A stretch of DNA of 64,000 nt, taken from Hyphomicrobiales bacterium (lineage in GTDB: Bacteria > Pseudomonadota > Alphaproteobacteria > Rhizobiales > Beijerinckiaceae). Made by a program: the position numbers and the translations under genes. The stretch lies in assembly GCA_930633525.1 (NCBI GenBank), contig CAKNFP010000004.1, positions 1-64,000 on the forward strand. Reading direction: 5' to 3'. Of the stretch, positions 32,422 through 41,823 are shown in pieces. The notes beneath the pieces are model-generated. The model worked only from the letters and a program-made list of their open reading frames with translations, made no database searches and was not told the DNA's origin. Each line of letters begins with the position of its first letter. The first letter of the stretch is position 1.

Positions 32422-33651
32422 ATGCAGTCGCACATTCCAACGACGCCCTTTGGGCGGCGATCGCTGACGCTTGCCCATGTGGCCAGCCAGGTGGTCGCGA
32501 AAACACGCCCACCGGAGAAGGCGGTTCACAAATGGAACGTCTTCCGCGCGATCTGCACGGCCAAGAACAGCCTTGGCGTGACCGAGCGGGCGTTGGCTGT
32601 GCTCGACGCGCTCTTGACGTTTCATCCTGAGACCGTCCTGACCGGCGAGGGGCTGGTGGTCTTCCCATCGAACCAGCAGCTCTGCCTGCGCGCGCACGGC
32701 ATGCCAGCGGCGACCTTGCGGCGCCATCTCGCTGTCCTGGTCGACTGCGGGCTGATCGTCCGTCGCGATAGCCCCAACGGCAAGCGCTATGCCCGGAAGG
32801 ACAGGGCAGGGGAGATCGAGCTCGCCTTTGGGTTCGACCTGTCGCCGCTGGTTGTTCGCGCCGAGGAGTTCGAGGTTTTGGCCGAAGAGGTCCTGGCCGA
32901 GGACCGGGCACTCAAGCTGGTGCGCGAGCGGATCACGATCTGCCGGCGCGATATCGCCAAGATGATCGCAACGGGGCTGGAGGAGGGCGTGCCGACCCGG
33001 CGGGGAGGGCAGGGCCCGGCCGACTGGATGGAGATCCATGCGCTGTACAGGAGCATTGTCGGGCGGATTCCGCGCTCAGCCACGCGCCTGGTACTCGAGC
33101 CGATCGCCGAGGAGCTTTCGCTGCTGGCCGACGAAGTGCTCATCCTGTTGGAAGATCATATCAAATCTCAGAATATGAGCGGCAATGAGTCTCATTCTGA
33201 GCGTCACATACAGAATTCAAACCCAGACTCCCTTACTGATCTTGAACCTCGCTTTCCAGAAAGCAGGGGGGCGATTGTCGAGATCGAACCGGAACCGGCG
33301 AGAATGCCGGAACGGACCTATCCCTTGGGAATGGTGCTCGATGCCTGTCCCGACATCATCGACTATAGCCGCGGGGGCATTGCGAACTGGCGCGATCTCG
33401 CGGCCGCTGTTGCCGTCGTCCGGCCGATGCTGGGGATCAGTCCGAGCGCCTGGTTTGAGGCGCAAAGCGCGCTCGGCGAAATCGAGGCCGCGATCGTGGT
33501 GGCGGCCATTCTACAGCGGGGGGAGGCGATCAACAGCGCCGGCGGCTATCTGCGCGGGCTGACGCGAAGAGCCGAGGCCGGCGAATTTTCGCTCGGGCCG
33601 ATGCTGATGGCGCTGATAGGCAGCCGGAAACGCGAAAAGCAACGGGCGTGA
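32422..33651 (+). CDS. repC: Replication initiator RepC
   Basis: 409 aa. The start MQSHIPTTPFGRRSLTLAHV is characteristic of RepC. The N-terminal winged-helix region (FPSNQQLCLRAHGMPAATLR, RHLAVLVDCGLIVRRDSPNG) binds the origin, which in this family lies within the repC gene itself. The middle (codons about 245-275) is distinctly AT-rich and carries the dyad described separately. The C-terminus includes SPSAWFEAQSALGEIEAAI. The level of this protein sets copy number. Confidence 0.95.
   Translation: MQSHIPTTPFGRRSLTLAHVASQVVAKTRPPEKAVHKWNVFRAICTAKNSLGVTERALAVLDALLTFHPETVLTGEGLVVFPSNQQLCLRAHGMPAATLRRHLAVLVDCGLIVRRDSPNGKRYARKDRAGEIELAFGFDLSPLVVRAEEFEVLAEEVLAEDRALKLVRERITICRRDIAKMIATGLEEGVPTRRGGQGPADWMEIHALYRSIVGRIPRSATRLVLEPIAEELSLLADEVLILLEDHIKSQNMSGNESHSERHIQNSNPDSLTDLEPRFPESRGAIVEIEPEPARMPERTYPLGMVLDACPDIIDYSRGGIANWRDLAAAVAVVRPMLGISPSAWFEAQSALGEIEAAIVVAAILQRGEAINSAGGYLRGLTRRAEAGEFSLGPMLMALIGSRKREKQRA
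33150..33235. other. Putative replication origin (oriV) inside repC
   Basis: An AT-rich island within the otherwise GC-rich repC, containing the dyad CTCAGAATATGAG (33167-33179) and CTCATTCTGAG (33191-33201). In repABC plasmids the origin maps to such an AT-rich, dyad-bearing segment in the central repC coding region. Assignment follows that family knowledge. Confidence 0.6.
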
Positions 33652-33784
33652 GGGTAGAAGTCGGATGGTCGAGGCAAGAACGCTCAACGTGCAGCGCTCA
33701 ATCAGCAGAGTTCGGCCTCTTTCGCTTTGCTTGGAATGCGGAGCGTTCCATAGTGTGTCCGGTTGGGTTGAGTAGGGGGCGGTG

Positions 33785-34024
33785 ATGGATCAGCTTCGCG
33801 CTTTGGAGGCTATTGAGGCGGCAGCAAAAGCACTGCACGAGTCCGTGCGCGATCCAAAACAGTTCCGCTGGGACGCCATGACCGAACAATGGCGTGTCGA
33901 GATGCGCGCCTATGTGCGGCCCTGTGTCTTGGCGGCGCTGAAGACCTCGGATGAATTCGTCACGCGTCCCGCCAATCGGCGTGTGCTTGGAACGCGGCCA
34001 CGTCTGGAGATGGTTTCGCGCTGA
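33785..34024 (+). CDS. Small hypothetical protein downstream of repC
   Basis: 79 aa, starting at ATG 33785 or the adjacent GTG 33782. It is helical and charged (LRALEAIEAAAKALHESVRD, EQWRVEMRAYVRP). No family recognised. It lies 130 bp after repC on the same strand and may be a plasmid-maintenance accessory. Confidence 0.4.
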   Translation: MDQLRALEAIEAAAKALHESVRDPKQFRWDAMTEQWRVEMRAYVRPCVLAALKTSDEFVTRPANRRVLGTRPRLEMVSR

Positions 34025-34073
34025 AGGCAAAGGCTCGCGGTCCTCGACCGTGTCACCTGGCTGTTGCACCGCC

Positions 34074-34301
34074 TCAATCAGGTTTCCGATCTTTGCCTGC
34101 CTTGGGGTTGGGTGAGGGGGCAGCCTTACGCTCTTGGGCTTCCTTCTGCAGGCGCAACTCTCTCAGCCGGGCGGTGTTGGCGTCCCGAGCCCGGTCTGCG
34201 ATCTGGCTTGCGGAGGGAGCGCGATCGCCAGTTTTCTCCGGGGCCTGCAGCTTGAGAAAGGCCTTGTCAGCGTCGCGGCGCTGTTTCGACTTTTCGGTCA
34301 T
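34074..34301 (-). CDS. Small charged hypothetical protein
   Basis: 75 aa, very rich in Lys, Arg, Glu and Ala (MTEKSKQRRDADKAFLKLQ...). GAGGATC lies 5-11 bases before ATG 34301, a usable ribosome-binding site. It is mostly helical and likely unstructured at the C-terminus (AAPSPNPKAGKDRKPD). Proteins of this type are widespread on rhizobial plasmids without known function. Confidence 0.5.
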   Translation of the reverse strand: MTEKSKQRRDADKAFLKLQAPEKTGDRAPSASQIADRARDANTARLRELRLQKEAQERKAAPSPNPKAGKDRKPD

Positions 34302-34349
34302 CTGTGATCCTCGAGGGCGAGCCCGGACGAAAGCTGTGTGATCCCCGCG

Positions 34350-35510
34350 CTAAAGCGTCAAGCGCGCCGCCTTGCTGAGATGCCGGTCGGCGTCGTTAAA
34401 ATAGCTTGCGGCCTGCTGGACGGAGCGGTGCTGCGATTGCTGCATCGCCGCGGGGAGGGAGACGCCGTTGCGGGCGGCCTCGGTCAGGTAGCCGGAGCGC
34501 AAACCGTGGGCGGAAAATTCCCAGGGATTGAGCCCGGCCAGAGCACAGCGGCGCTTAAGGATCAGGTTGACCGCCTGCGGGGTCAGGGCGCGGTCGGAGA
34601 GACCCTCCCAGCGGTCGATCGCCCGAAACACCGCGCCCTTGCTGATATTGGCGCGCTCGAGCCATTCGCGCAGGGCCTCGACCGGCGGCCCCACGATGAG
34701 GACGCGCGCATCGTCATTGGCCATTGCCGTCTTGGTTCTACCGAGCGTGATCGCCAGGCAGGGCAGGCGCGGGGAATTGAGATCCTCGGGATCGAGCGGG
34801 ACCGGCGCCTCCTCCGAAAGCTGTTCGACGCGCAATCGCGCGATTTCGCTGCGGCGACGACCGCCTGAGCCAAAAGCTATCAGCAGCAGCGCCAGATCGC
34901 GCGTGTCGCTCAAGCGATCGCTGCGACAGGCCGCAAGCAAGCGGTCGAGGATCTCGCGGGTGACGGCGCGCTGGCTCTTGCGCCGCCGCGGCCGGGCGCT
35001 GGCTCGCACCGCCAGGCGTATGGCGGTCCGCAAGGCTGGCGCGGCGAAGGGGCCCAAAAGGCCTTTCCAGCGGTGTAGCGTCGCCCAATGGGCCAATCGG
35101 CGCCTCACCGTCGACGGCGCGTGCGGGCCCGCGACGCGCAAATGACCATCCAGCCGCAGGGCCGTGGCGATCTCCTCGGGCATGCCGTGCCCGGGATCGG
35201 TTTCGCGTTGCGCCGGATCCCAGAGGTGCTGCGCGACGAACTTCAGCGCCAGCGCTTCCGGTGCTGGCCAGGGCAGCGGCGCAGCCGTCGCCGCGAGCGC
35301 CCAGGCCTCGAGATAGGCCAGGTCGGAGGCGAGGGCGCGCAGGGAATTCTCGCCCATGCCCTGCTTGGCCAGGTGGCGCAGCGTCGCGACATCGTCGTCG
35401 GTCAGGATTTTGGCGAGCTGGTCGCGCCGTTCCAGCGGCAGGATCGCCGACAGCGCATCGAGCTGCAGGGCGCGCCGGGTTTCGGATTCGGCCGAGAGCA
35501 AGGCGGTCAT
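34350..35510 (-). CDS. Tyrosine site-specific recombinase
   Basis: 386 aa. The catalytic domain shows the Arg I region (FGSGGRRRSEIARLR), the HGLR box (SAHGLRSGYLTEAARNG), the second His in MQQSQHRSVQQA and the nucleophile Tyr in ASYFND. The N-terminal SAM-like domain lies about residues 30-150. A perfect inverted repeat with a 7-bp centre lies 116 bp upstream of its start (35626-35652) and looks like its core site. It may resolve plasmid multimers. Confidence 0.88.
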   Translation of the reverse strand: MTALLSAESETRRALQLDALSAILPLERRDQLAKILTDDDVATLRHLAKQGMGENSLRALASDLAYLEAWALAATAAPLPWPAPEALALKFVAQHLWDPAQRETDPGHGMPEEIATALRLDGHLRVAGPHAPSTVRRRLAHWATLHRWKGLLGPFAAPALRTAIRLAVRASARPRRRKSQRAVTREILDRLLAACRSDRLSDTRDLALLLIAFGSGGRRRSEIARLRVEQLSEEAPVPLDPEDLNSPRLPCLAITLGRTKTAMANDDARVLIVGPPVEALREWLERANISKGAVFRAIDRWEGLSDRALTPQAVNLILKRRCALAGLNPWEFSAHGLRSGYLTEAARNGVSLPAAMQQSQHRSVQQAASYFNDADRHLSKAARLTL

Positions 35511-35625
35511 GGGGCGCTCCGGCTGGGGTTCGTCAGGGCCGTTCTCGTCGACCGGACGCCCGGCTGAGGGCGCCGGCGACGATTTGGAGCGCCAGAATCG
35601 TCGATTTCCAACGCTAAGTCCATCG

Positions 35626-35652
35626 CTATCGATAAGAGGTAATTATCGATAG
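35626..35652. repeat. Candidate recombination core site (10-7-10 inverted repeat)
   Basis: CTATCGATAA (35626-35635) and TTATCGATAG (35643-35652) are perfect 10-bp inverted arms around GAGGTAA. Arms plus a 6-8 bp asymmetric centre are the plan of tyrosine-recombinase core sites. It sits between the recombinase gene and the divergent gene at 35730; an operator for either is the alternative. Confidence 0.5.
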
Positions 35653-35729
35653 TGATATGTACCGATTCACGGAGATCGAAGTGAAACAAGCAAGTTGCAA
35701 TTTAGATTGGTTAAGGTAGGCTAAAGTGC

Positions 35730-36938
35730 GTGAATTCAGAACGTTATAAACTCACTCGCGCCGAGCGCCAGGCTCTCATTTGCGGCTTCGCCTCGGTCGC
35801 AGAAAGCGTCGCAGTCGCGCTCGCCCGCTGCGACGAGCGCCTGCTTCGCGCCGAGCCGGCGTTGGGCGAAGGCGTGCGCCAGCGCGGCCACGCTTTCGAG
35901 GCCCAGGCGCTGATCGCGCTTGCCGGCAGGCTCTGTCCGCTCGAGGACCTCGTCCTGCGCGACGCCGGCATGGATGTGCGTAGCCCAACCCACGAGATCA
36001 CTCGCGCCGCCGCCATCCTCAACGAGCGCCGGCGCCTGGCGCGGCGCGAGCCGGCCGAGGTGCTGAGCCCCAGCACCCTCCGGCAACGGCTCGGCCTCAC
36101 GGAGCCCCAGCAACCGGAAGGGAGCAAGCGGCGCGGGGGTGCGCCGGCTGCCACTAACAGGCTCTCGGCACCGTGGGAGCTGGGCTACCTCGGCGGCGAC
36201 GATGATGAGGTCCCGACGGACACGGAGGATGTCGACATCGACGATGAGCCCGAGCACGCCGCCGATCCGGCTTTCGCCGAGATCGACGCCTTGCTGGCGC
36301 GCACCCGCAAAAAGCTCGACAGCTGGAACGATCTGTCCTCCGACCAAGGCCGGAAAAGCCTGACCTTGCGCGATCCCGGCTACGACGCCGCCGGGCGGTT
36401 CGAGCGCTGGCTCGCCATCCTGGAAGAGGGCAGGGGACTGCCGGCCGCGCTCGCGGCGGCGCTGGCGCTCGATGCCTGGCTTTGGCTCGAGCCGTCGGAA
36501 CGCGCCGGCGAGCTCGGCTTTGCGTTCGCAGCGACCGTGTTGCGCCAGCAGGGATTAGGTTCGGCGCATTTGCCCGTGATTGGGGTCGGGTTGAGGCGGG
36601 GGAAGTTCCGCTGGAGCCCGCATTTGGCGCTCAGTGCCCGGGTCGCGGGGCTGCTCGGCGCCTTTGCCGAGACCGCGGCGTTCGGGCAGGCCGATCTCGA
36701 CCGGCTCTCGCTGGCGCGGGACGTGATGCTACGGAAATGTGAGGGCAGGCGGGGGAATTCGAAACTGGCCGAGCTGGTCGACCTGTTCGTCGCCTCGCCG
36801 CTGGTCACCGTGCAGCTCGCGGCGGCGCGGCTGCAGGTCTCGCCGCAGGCGGTCGAGGCGATGCTGAAGCAGCTCGGGGCCAGCCTGCCGCGCGAACTCA
36901 CCGGCCGAAAGCGCTATCGGGCCTGGGGGGTGCTCTAG
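35730..36938 (+). CDS. RHE_PE00001-type (DUF1612/HTH) plasmid protein
   Basis: 402 aa, GTG start with AAGGTAGG upstream. The first domain includes RGHAFEAQALIALAGRLCPL and the pair NERRRLARREPAEVLSPSTL; the later half has GLPAALAAALALDAWLWLEP. The C-terminal HTH-like end is QLAAARLQVSPQAVEAMLKQ then RELTGRKRYRAWGVL, typical of the DUF1612/HTH family found next to recombinases on rhizobial plasmids. Function unproven; a DNA-binding role in plasmid maintenance is plausible. It is divergent from the recombinase gene. Confidence 0.75.
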   Translation: MNSERYKLTRAERQALICGFASVAESVAVALARCDERLLRAEPALGEGVRQRGHAFEAQALIALAGRLCPLEDLVLRDAGMDVRSPTHEITRAAAILNERRRLARREPAEVLSPSTLRQRLGLTEPQQPEGSKRRGGAPAATNRLSAPWELGYLGGDDDEVPTDTEDVDIDDEPEHAADPAFAEIDALLARTRKKLDSWNDLSSDQGRKSLTLRDPGYDAAGRFERWLAILEEGRGLPAALAAALALDAWLWLEPSERAGELGFAFAATVLRQQGLGSAHLPVIGVGLRRGKFRWSPHLALSARVAGLLGAFAETAAFGQADLDRLSLARDVMLRKCEGRRGNSKLAELVDLFVASPLVTVQLAAARLQVSPQAVEAMLKQLGASLPRELTGRKRYRAWGVL

Positions 36939-37026
36939 ATTATCAAAGACCGTTTAGGCTGCACGTGCGCCGGCCCTGAAGGATCTAGAGAAGGCATTGC
37001 ACTTTTTCGGCTTCCATAAGGAGCAG

Positions 37027-37524
37027 TCAGACTCTGCCCATGCCGACAGGCTCGCGGCAGGGCGCATCGAATAGGCAACCTCGCAGCGAGGCTCCATGCC
37101 GAAAGGTAAGGAACTGCGCCCGTGCGGGAGACTTGTACCGATAGGAGGGGGTCCAGACACCGTCAATCTCGATCTCGATCCCGGCGCTCGGCCTGGCGAC
37201 AATGCAACGACAACGCGTGGCCGGCTGCCTCACAGTCTCGGGTTCCGAACGAACTGCATCGACCGCTGCAGGCGCGAACATCGGCGATGATGCCGGCTCG
37301 GCTGCTCGCTGGAAAAGACGCCGCCAGCCGAAAAGCTGCTGCGGAGACAAGGCATGGCGGCGCGCAATCTCGCTCACCGTCGCGCCCGGCTCGTAGCTCT
37401 CCGCCACGATCCTTGCTTTGTCGTCGTCCGACTAGTCACGTCGGCGTCCAGCACCGGTGAAAACCTCGAACCGGCGAACCGGCTCGTCGGCGCTGGAGTT
37501 AAGCGTAAGCTCTGAAATCGTCAT
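37027..37524 (-). pseudogene. IS66-family tnpA remnant with nonsense codon
   Basis: Translating from ATG 37524 gives MTISELTLNSSADEPVRRFE and then an in-frame TAG at 37432-37434, after which the frame continues with DDDKARIVAESYEPGATVSE and ARRHALSPQQLFGWRRLFQR, the TnpA helix-turn-helix of IS66 elements. The last third becomes unrelated. Dead IS fragment. Confidence 0.8.
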
Positions 37525-37807
37525 GTGTCGAAGCCCTGTGAGGCTTCAAACATCGGCCCTCAGACCCCTGCCGCAAAGGTGCCGCCCGGACATCGCTTAC
37601 CCAACAGCCGGCGTCGCCACACGCATACCTAAGCAATGCCGTCGATCCGCCCAACCACCCAGTTTGCGGCCTCCGAGGAGTCGAGTCCATAGTTTTTTGG
37701 ATATGGCATAATGAAAACAATAAATTTTGGAAATGCTCGCTTGAGCTTATATTCGGTCTAAGACCTCGCCGTGATCGCCGGGCATTCAAAGGTCGGGAGA
37801 CGCCGCC

Positions 37808-38602
37808 ATGTACCAGGATGTAGATCCTCCGTACTACGATCCGAATTATGAGGTGACGGTGCTTCGAGCGCCGCTCAAGCAGATCGTCCAATTGCCACGT
37901 GGTTGGTTCCACCATGTGCAGGGTCCAGTATTCGAGAAGTTGAAGGTCGGGCCGCTCGATCATGACCTAACTCGCCAGCACAGCGCTTCGCCGCTAGGCG
38001 AGCGGATCATCATCTTCGGGCGAGTGACTGACAGCGACGAGCGGCCGGTGAGAAATGCACTCATCGAAACGTGGCAGGCCAACGCCGCTGGCCGCTACGT
38101 GGATCCCATCGACCTATGGGGATTTCCGCTCGATCCGAATTTCACTGGCGCTGGCCGATGCCTAACCGATTTCGAAGGGCGATACCGGCTCGTTACTATC
38201 CGTCCGGGGGCCTACCCGACGTTTTATCGTACGGGCGAAAAGGGCTGGCGTGCAGCCCATATCCACTTCTCCCTCTACGGCGCGGGTTTTGACAGCCGAC
38301 TCATCACGCAGATGTATTTTGAAGGCGACCCGTTGCTGCGCCAGGACCGGATGCTTTTGGGCATCCCGGATGTTCGCGGGCAGGACCGACTTATTGCGAA
38401 GCTTGAGGATGCGGCATCGGTCATTGACGTCATAAACACTGCGAACGCGGCCTCGCCAATGGACGAAACTGGGCGCCTTGTCGCCAGAAGTCCATTGATC
38501 GCTTCAACGCCTCCGGCAGGTAGGAACGAGTCGGCGCTGGCCTACCGGTTCGACATCGTTCTTCGCGGATCAGGCGCAACTCCTCTGGAAGATCGCGAAT
38601 GA
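37808..38602 (+). CDS. pcaH: Protocatechuate 3,4-dioxygenase beta subunit
   Basis: 264 aa. With PcaG it cleaves protocatechuate to beta-carboxymuconate using non-haem Fe(III). The iron ligands expected from the family are present: Tyr97 (AAGRY), Tyr136 (PGAYP), His151 and His153 (RAAHIHFSL). The family region IETWQANAAGRYVDP, FTGAGRCLTDFEGRYR is intact. Slightly longer than usual (about 240) owing to the C-terminus. GGGAG precedes ATG 37808. It overlaps pcaG by ATGA. No regulator is adjacent. Confidence 0.92.
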   Translation: MYQDVDPPYYDPNYEVTVLRAPLKQIVQLPRGWFHHVQGPVFEKLKVGPLDHDLTRQHSASPLGERIIIFGRVTDSDERPVRNALIETWQANAAGRYVDPIDLWGFPLDPNFTGAGRCLTDFEGRYRLVTIRPGAYPTFYRTGEKGWRAAHIHFSLYGAGFDSRLITQMYFEGDPLLRQDRMLLGIPDVRGQDRLIAKLEDAASVIDVINTANAASPMDETGRLVARSPLIASTPPAGRNESALAYRFDIVLRGSGATPLEDRE

Positions 38603-39135
38603 ATAAGGTTCTGACCCCTTCCCAGACCTCGGGACCGTTGTTTGGCTTTGCGCTGATGCGGGAAGGCCTTGAGTGGTCCGTAGATCCGGCCGCTGATGAT
38701 GCGGTCGAGGTTGAAGGCCAATTATTCGACGGTCAGGGGAGGCCGATCGCTTTCGAGGCTTTCGTCGAATTCTGGTCTGCGGCTCAGTCGGTTCGTGCTC
38801 GTGCTCTTGAGGATGGGCGCTATAAGGTCGTGCTTGAGAAGCCCGTACAAACGAAGCTCTCCGATGGGCGCGTCTTGGCGCCGCATTTTAACGTCGCGGT
38901 TTTCGGTCGCGGTCTTGCGCGGCAACTCGTTACCAGAATGTATTTCCCCGACGAGCCGGAGCTCAACGCGACAGACCCCATCTTGGACAGGGTGCCAGCG
39001 ATGCGGCGGGACACTCTGGTGGCTCGCCCAGCGAACTCTCGAATTTTGCGTTTCGATATCCATTTCCAAGGCGAGGCTGAGACGGTGTTTTTCAAGCTCG
39101 ACGCCCCCCGGCTTGGTCAGGAAGCCTCTGGCTAA
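38599..39135 (+). CDS. pcaG: Protocatechuate 3,4-dioxygenase alpha subunit
   Basis: 178 aa. It has the alpha-subunit layout: an opening TPSQTSGPLFGFALM, then VEGQLFDGQGRPIAFEAFVE with FWSA, PHFNVAVFGRGLARQLVTRM with YFPDE, and RILRFDIHFQGEAETVFF. The alpha subunit lacks iron ligands but completes the active-site pocket. A little shorter than most (about 200 aa). It is translationally coupled to pcaH and followed by pobA after 49 bp. Confidence 0.9.
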   Translation: MNKVLTPSQTSGPLFGFALMREGLEWSVDPAADDAVEVEGQLFDGQGRPIAFEAFVEFWSAAQSVRARALEDGRYKVVLEKPVQTKLSDGRVLAPHFNVAVFGRGLARQLVTRMYFPDEPELNATDPILDRVPAMRRDTLVARPANSRILRFDIHFQGEAETVFFKLDAPRLGQEASG

Positions 39136-39728
39136 CGCTTTCGTCAGCCCTTTGGCCTTGTAACAAATTCTTACCGGAGCACGGATGCGCACCCAAGTCG
39201 CCATAATCGGGTCAGGACCGGCAGGCCTCTTGCTAGGCCACATGCTCAATAGTGCTGGAATCGAGAATATCATCCTGGAGAGCAGGAGCCGCGACCGAGT
39301 GCGTTCTCGCGTTCGAGCGGGTCTCCTCGAGCAGGATACAGTTGCCCTTCTCGATCGGATCGGGGTGGGCCGCCGTGTAAAAGCCGAAGGCATTGTTCAT
39401 GATGGAATTACGCTAAGCTTCGACGGCCGCCGCCATCGAATTGATGTCACTGCCCTGACCGGTCGTGAGGTCACGGTCTACGGGCAGACGGAAGTTGTTC
39501 GGGACCTGACCGATGCACGAGAAGCGACAGGCGGAACGACGATCTACGAAGCTGAAGTCGTGGCTTTGAAGGATTTCGCGACCCACAAGCCCCGGGTGGT
39601 TTATCGCAAGGACGGGCAGGAGTGTGAGATCGCCTGCGAGTTCATTCTTGGCTGCGATGGGTTCCACGGCATCAGCCGGGCCTCCGTGCCTAAGAGTGCG
39701 ATCGAGACTTTCGAACGCGTCTATCCAT

Positions 39729-41121
39729 GGTCGTGTCGCGAATGTGGTGGAAATTGCCGAGCAGCGGGCTCCGGTCATGTAACGTTGGCTTCAGTCAGGC
39801 CGCGATGTCAAGGGACATCGGCACGAGAGGCTGAGAGAGGGTTTCCCAACCATCGACTTTTCGCATCTGGATCTGGCCCGAGGCCAAGAGCGCCCAGAGC
39901 AGCATCGGCACGGTTTCAGCGCAGGGCAGCACGGTCTGGGTCTTGATGCGGCGCCGGAATTCCTCGTTCAGGCGCTCGATGGCATTGGTGGTCCTTGCCG
40001 ACTTCCATTGCGAGAGATCAAGGCGGGTGAAGCTGAAGAGCCGGTCTCCCGCTTCTTCCAGGCTATCGGCCACGGCCCGGCACTTCAGCTTCCACTTCCG
40101 CAGGAAAGCCTTGCGACGCGTCTCGATCTCGGCGGCGGTGTCGGCGTAGATCATGTCGCGGTAGTCTTCGCTCAACTCGTCGTGCAGGCGCTTGGGGGCG
40201 TGGCCGAGCAGGTTACGGTGCTTGTGAACCGTGCAGCGCTGGATCGGCAGGTCCTCGCCCCAGAGCGCCACAAGCGCGGCTTCAAGGCCGGGGGCACCAT
40301 CAACGATCACGAACTCGGGCCGCGGCAGGCCCCGCGCATCCAGATCGCTGAGAAACTGGCTCCAGGCAGCCGTGCTTTCGCCACCCATGTTCCTGATCGA
40401 GAGGAGCACCTTTTGCCCGTCGCGCCGAACACCGATCGCCGCCAGCACCGAGATGTTGGTGGCCTTGCGGTCCAGCCGGGTCTTGATGACGGTGCCGTCG
40501 AGGATGAGCCGCACGATATCCTCCTTGGCCAGGTCGCGGGTGGACCAGGCGTCCCAATCGACCTTCACCTTGCGCCAGGCCCGGCTGACCACGTCCTTGC
40601 TCACCGCCCCCTCGAACAGTCCGAACAGCGCCCGCTTGACCCGGCGCGTGTTGGTGCCGGCCAGGTAGACCGCCGCGATCAGGGCCTCGGCCTTCTTTGT
40701 CAGCCGCCTGTAGCGGGGCAGTGCCTTCGAGCGCCATTCGGTGATCTTGCCGGCCTCGTTCTCGATCCGGGCACGAGGAACCCGCACCGTCTCAGTGCCG
40801 AATGTGCCGGTCAGCTGCCGATCGCGATGCCCGTGGCGGTAGCCCTTGGCCCGCTCGTTGCCGCGGCCGTAACGAAGCCGTCCAAGAAAGTCGGCCAGTT
40901 CCTCTTCGAACATGGCCTCAATGGTGGCTCGGACATTCGCCCGAAGGCGATCCTCGATCGGATCATACCCGCCTGCGTCGGGCAGTAGCGAAAAGGACGA
41001 GTTGTCGATATTCTGCTTCATGGCGTGATCTCCCTGGCGGTTGCAGCCGCCGGTTGGGTGGGTGTTGGTTCACCCGGAGATTACGCCGCCAGACAATTTC
41101 TACCACTTCCGAGACACGACC
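39729..41121 (-). mobile_element. IS256-family insertion sequence (copy 2, different from copy 1)
   Basis: 1393 bp. Ends GGTCGTGTCGCGAATGTGG and its inverted partner (GGTCGTGTCTCGGAAGTGG) are imperfect repeats. A perfect 8-bp duplication CTATCCAT flanks it at 39721-39728 and 41122-41129. The transposase differs in sequence from the one at 28451. The insertion lies inside pobA. Confidence 0.95.
39795..41021 (-). CDS. IS256-family transposase
   Basis: 408 aa, complete. DDE residues: D in IVRLILDGTVIKTR, D in EFVIVDGAPGLEAALVAL, E in TNAIERLNEEFRRR. The C/H signature is IQRCTVHKHRNLLGH. ATG 41021 lies about 100 bp inside the IS right end, as normal. Probably active. Confidence 0.95.
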   Translation of the reverse strand: MKQNIDNSSFSLLPDAGGYDPIEDRLRANVRATIEAMFEEELADFLGRLRYGRGNERAKGYRHGHRDRQLTGTFGTETVRVPRARIENEAGKITEWRSKALPRYRRLTKKAEALIAAVYLAGTNTRRVKRALFGLFEGAVSKDVVSRAWRKVKVDWDAWSTRDLAKEDIVRLILDGTVIKTRLDRKATNISVLAAIGVRRDGQKVLLSIRNMGGESTAAWSQFLSDLDARGLPRPEFVIVDGAPGLEAALVALWGEDLPIQRCTVHKHRNLLGHAPKRLHDELSEDYRDMIYADTAAEIETRRKAFLRKWKLKCRAVADSLEEAGDRLFSFTRLDLSQWKSARTTNAIERLNEEFRRRIKTQTVLPCAETVPMLLWALLASGQIQMRKVDGWETLSQPLVPMSLDIAA

Positions 41122-41823
41122 CTATCCATTCGGCTGGCTCGGTGTGATGGCGGACGTGCCGCGAGCTTCGTCAGATGTAGTTTATGCCGCGCATCCGCGT
41201 GGGTTCTCCCTTTTTTCGATGAGAACACCTACACGAAGCCGGTCCTATTTACAGGTCCCGATCGATGAGAGCATCGCGAACTGGCCGGATGAGCGTTTCT
41301 GGGAAGAACTACGTTTGCGTCTCGATCCGGAGACCGCGGACGCCATCGTTGCGGCCCCCTCAGTTGAAAAGGCCATCGCGCCGCTCCGCAGTTTCGTTGC
41401 GGAGCCCATGCGGTTCGGCCGCCTGATGCTATGCGGCGACGCCGCGCATATTGTTCCACCGACTGGCGCCAAGGGACTGAACCTTGCCGTAAGCGACGCG
41501 GTGTATCTCTTCGAAGCGCTCATTGAGCACTATAGCGAGAAATCCGACGCGGGATTGGATGTATATTCCTCTCGCGCACTCGCCAGAGTCTGGAAAGCCG
41601 AGCGCTTTTCCTGGTGGATGACAACACTGCTGCATACGTTCCCGGGACAGAACTCATTCGATCGCCGGATTCAGAAATCAGAGCGTGATTATCTGGTGTC
41701 GTCGCAAGCGGCCCAGACGGTTCTTGCAGAAAACTACGTCGGCCTACTGCTCTGACCGGACAATTCAAACATTAAAAAGACGACCTTTCGTCAGGTCGCC
41801 GCAAAACGGGGAAGGAATTAACT

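Larger units (their letters stand above)
39185..41755 (+). pseudogene. pobA: 4-hydroxybenzoate 3-monooxygenase interrupted by an IS256-family element
   Basis: The gene starts at ATG 39185 (CCGGAG upstream) with the FAD motif IGSGPAGLLLGHMLNSAGI and runs to 39728, where the IS enters. Removing the IS and one copy of the 8-bp duplication joins FERVYP to FGWLGVMADVPR and restores one open frame to 41755 (389 aa), the normal PobA length. Downstream the second FAD motif (GRLMLCGDAAHIVPP, then TGAKGLNLA) is intact. The enzyme would make protocatechuate for PcaGH. As it stands the gene is split and presumably inactive, with no other mutation apparent. Confidence 0.93.

Noticed and set aside
39968..41021. 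Plus-strand frames opposite the IS256-family transposase
   Set aside because: Antisense shadows; the DDE transposase reads on the minus strand.
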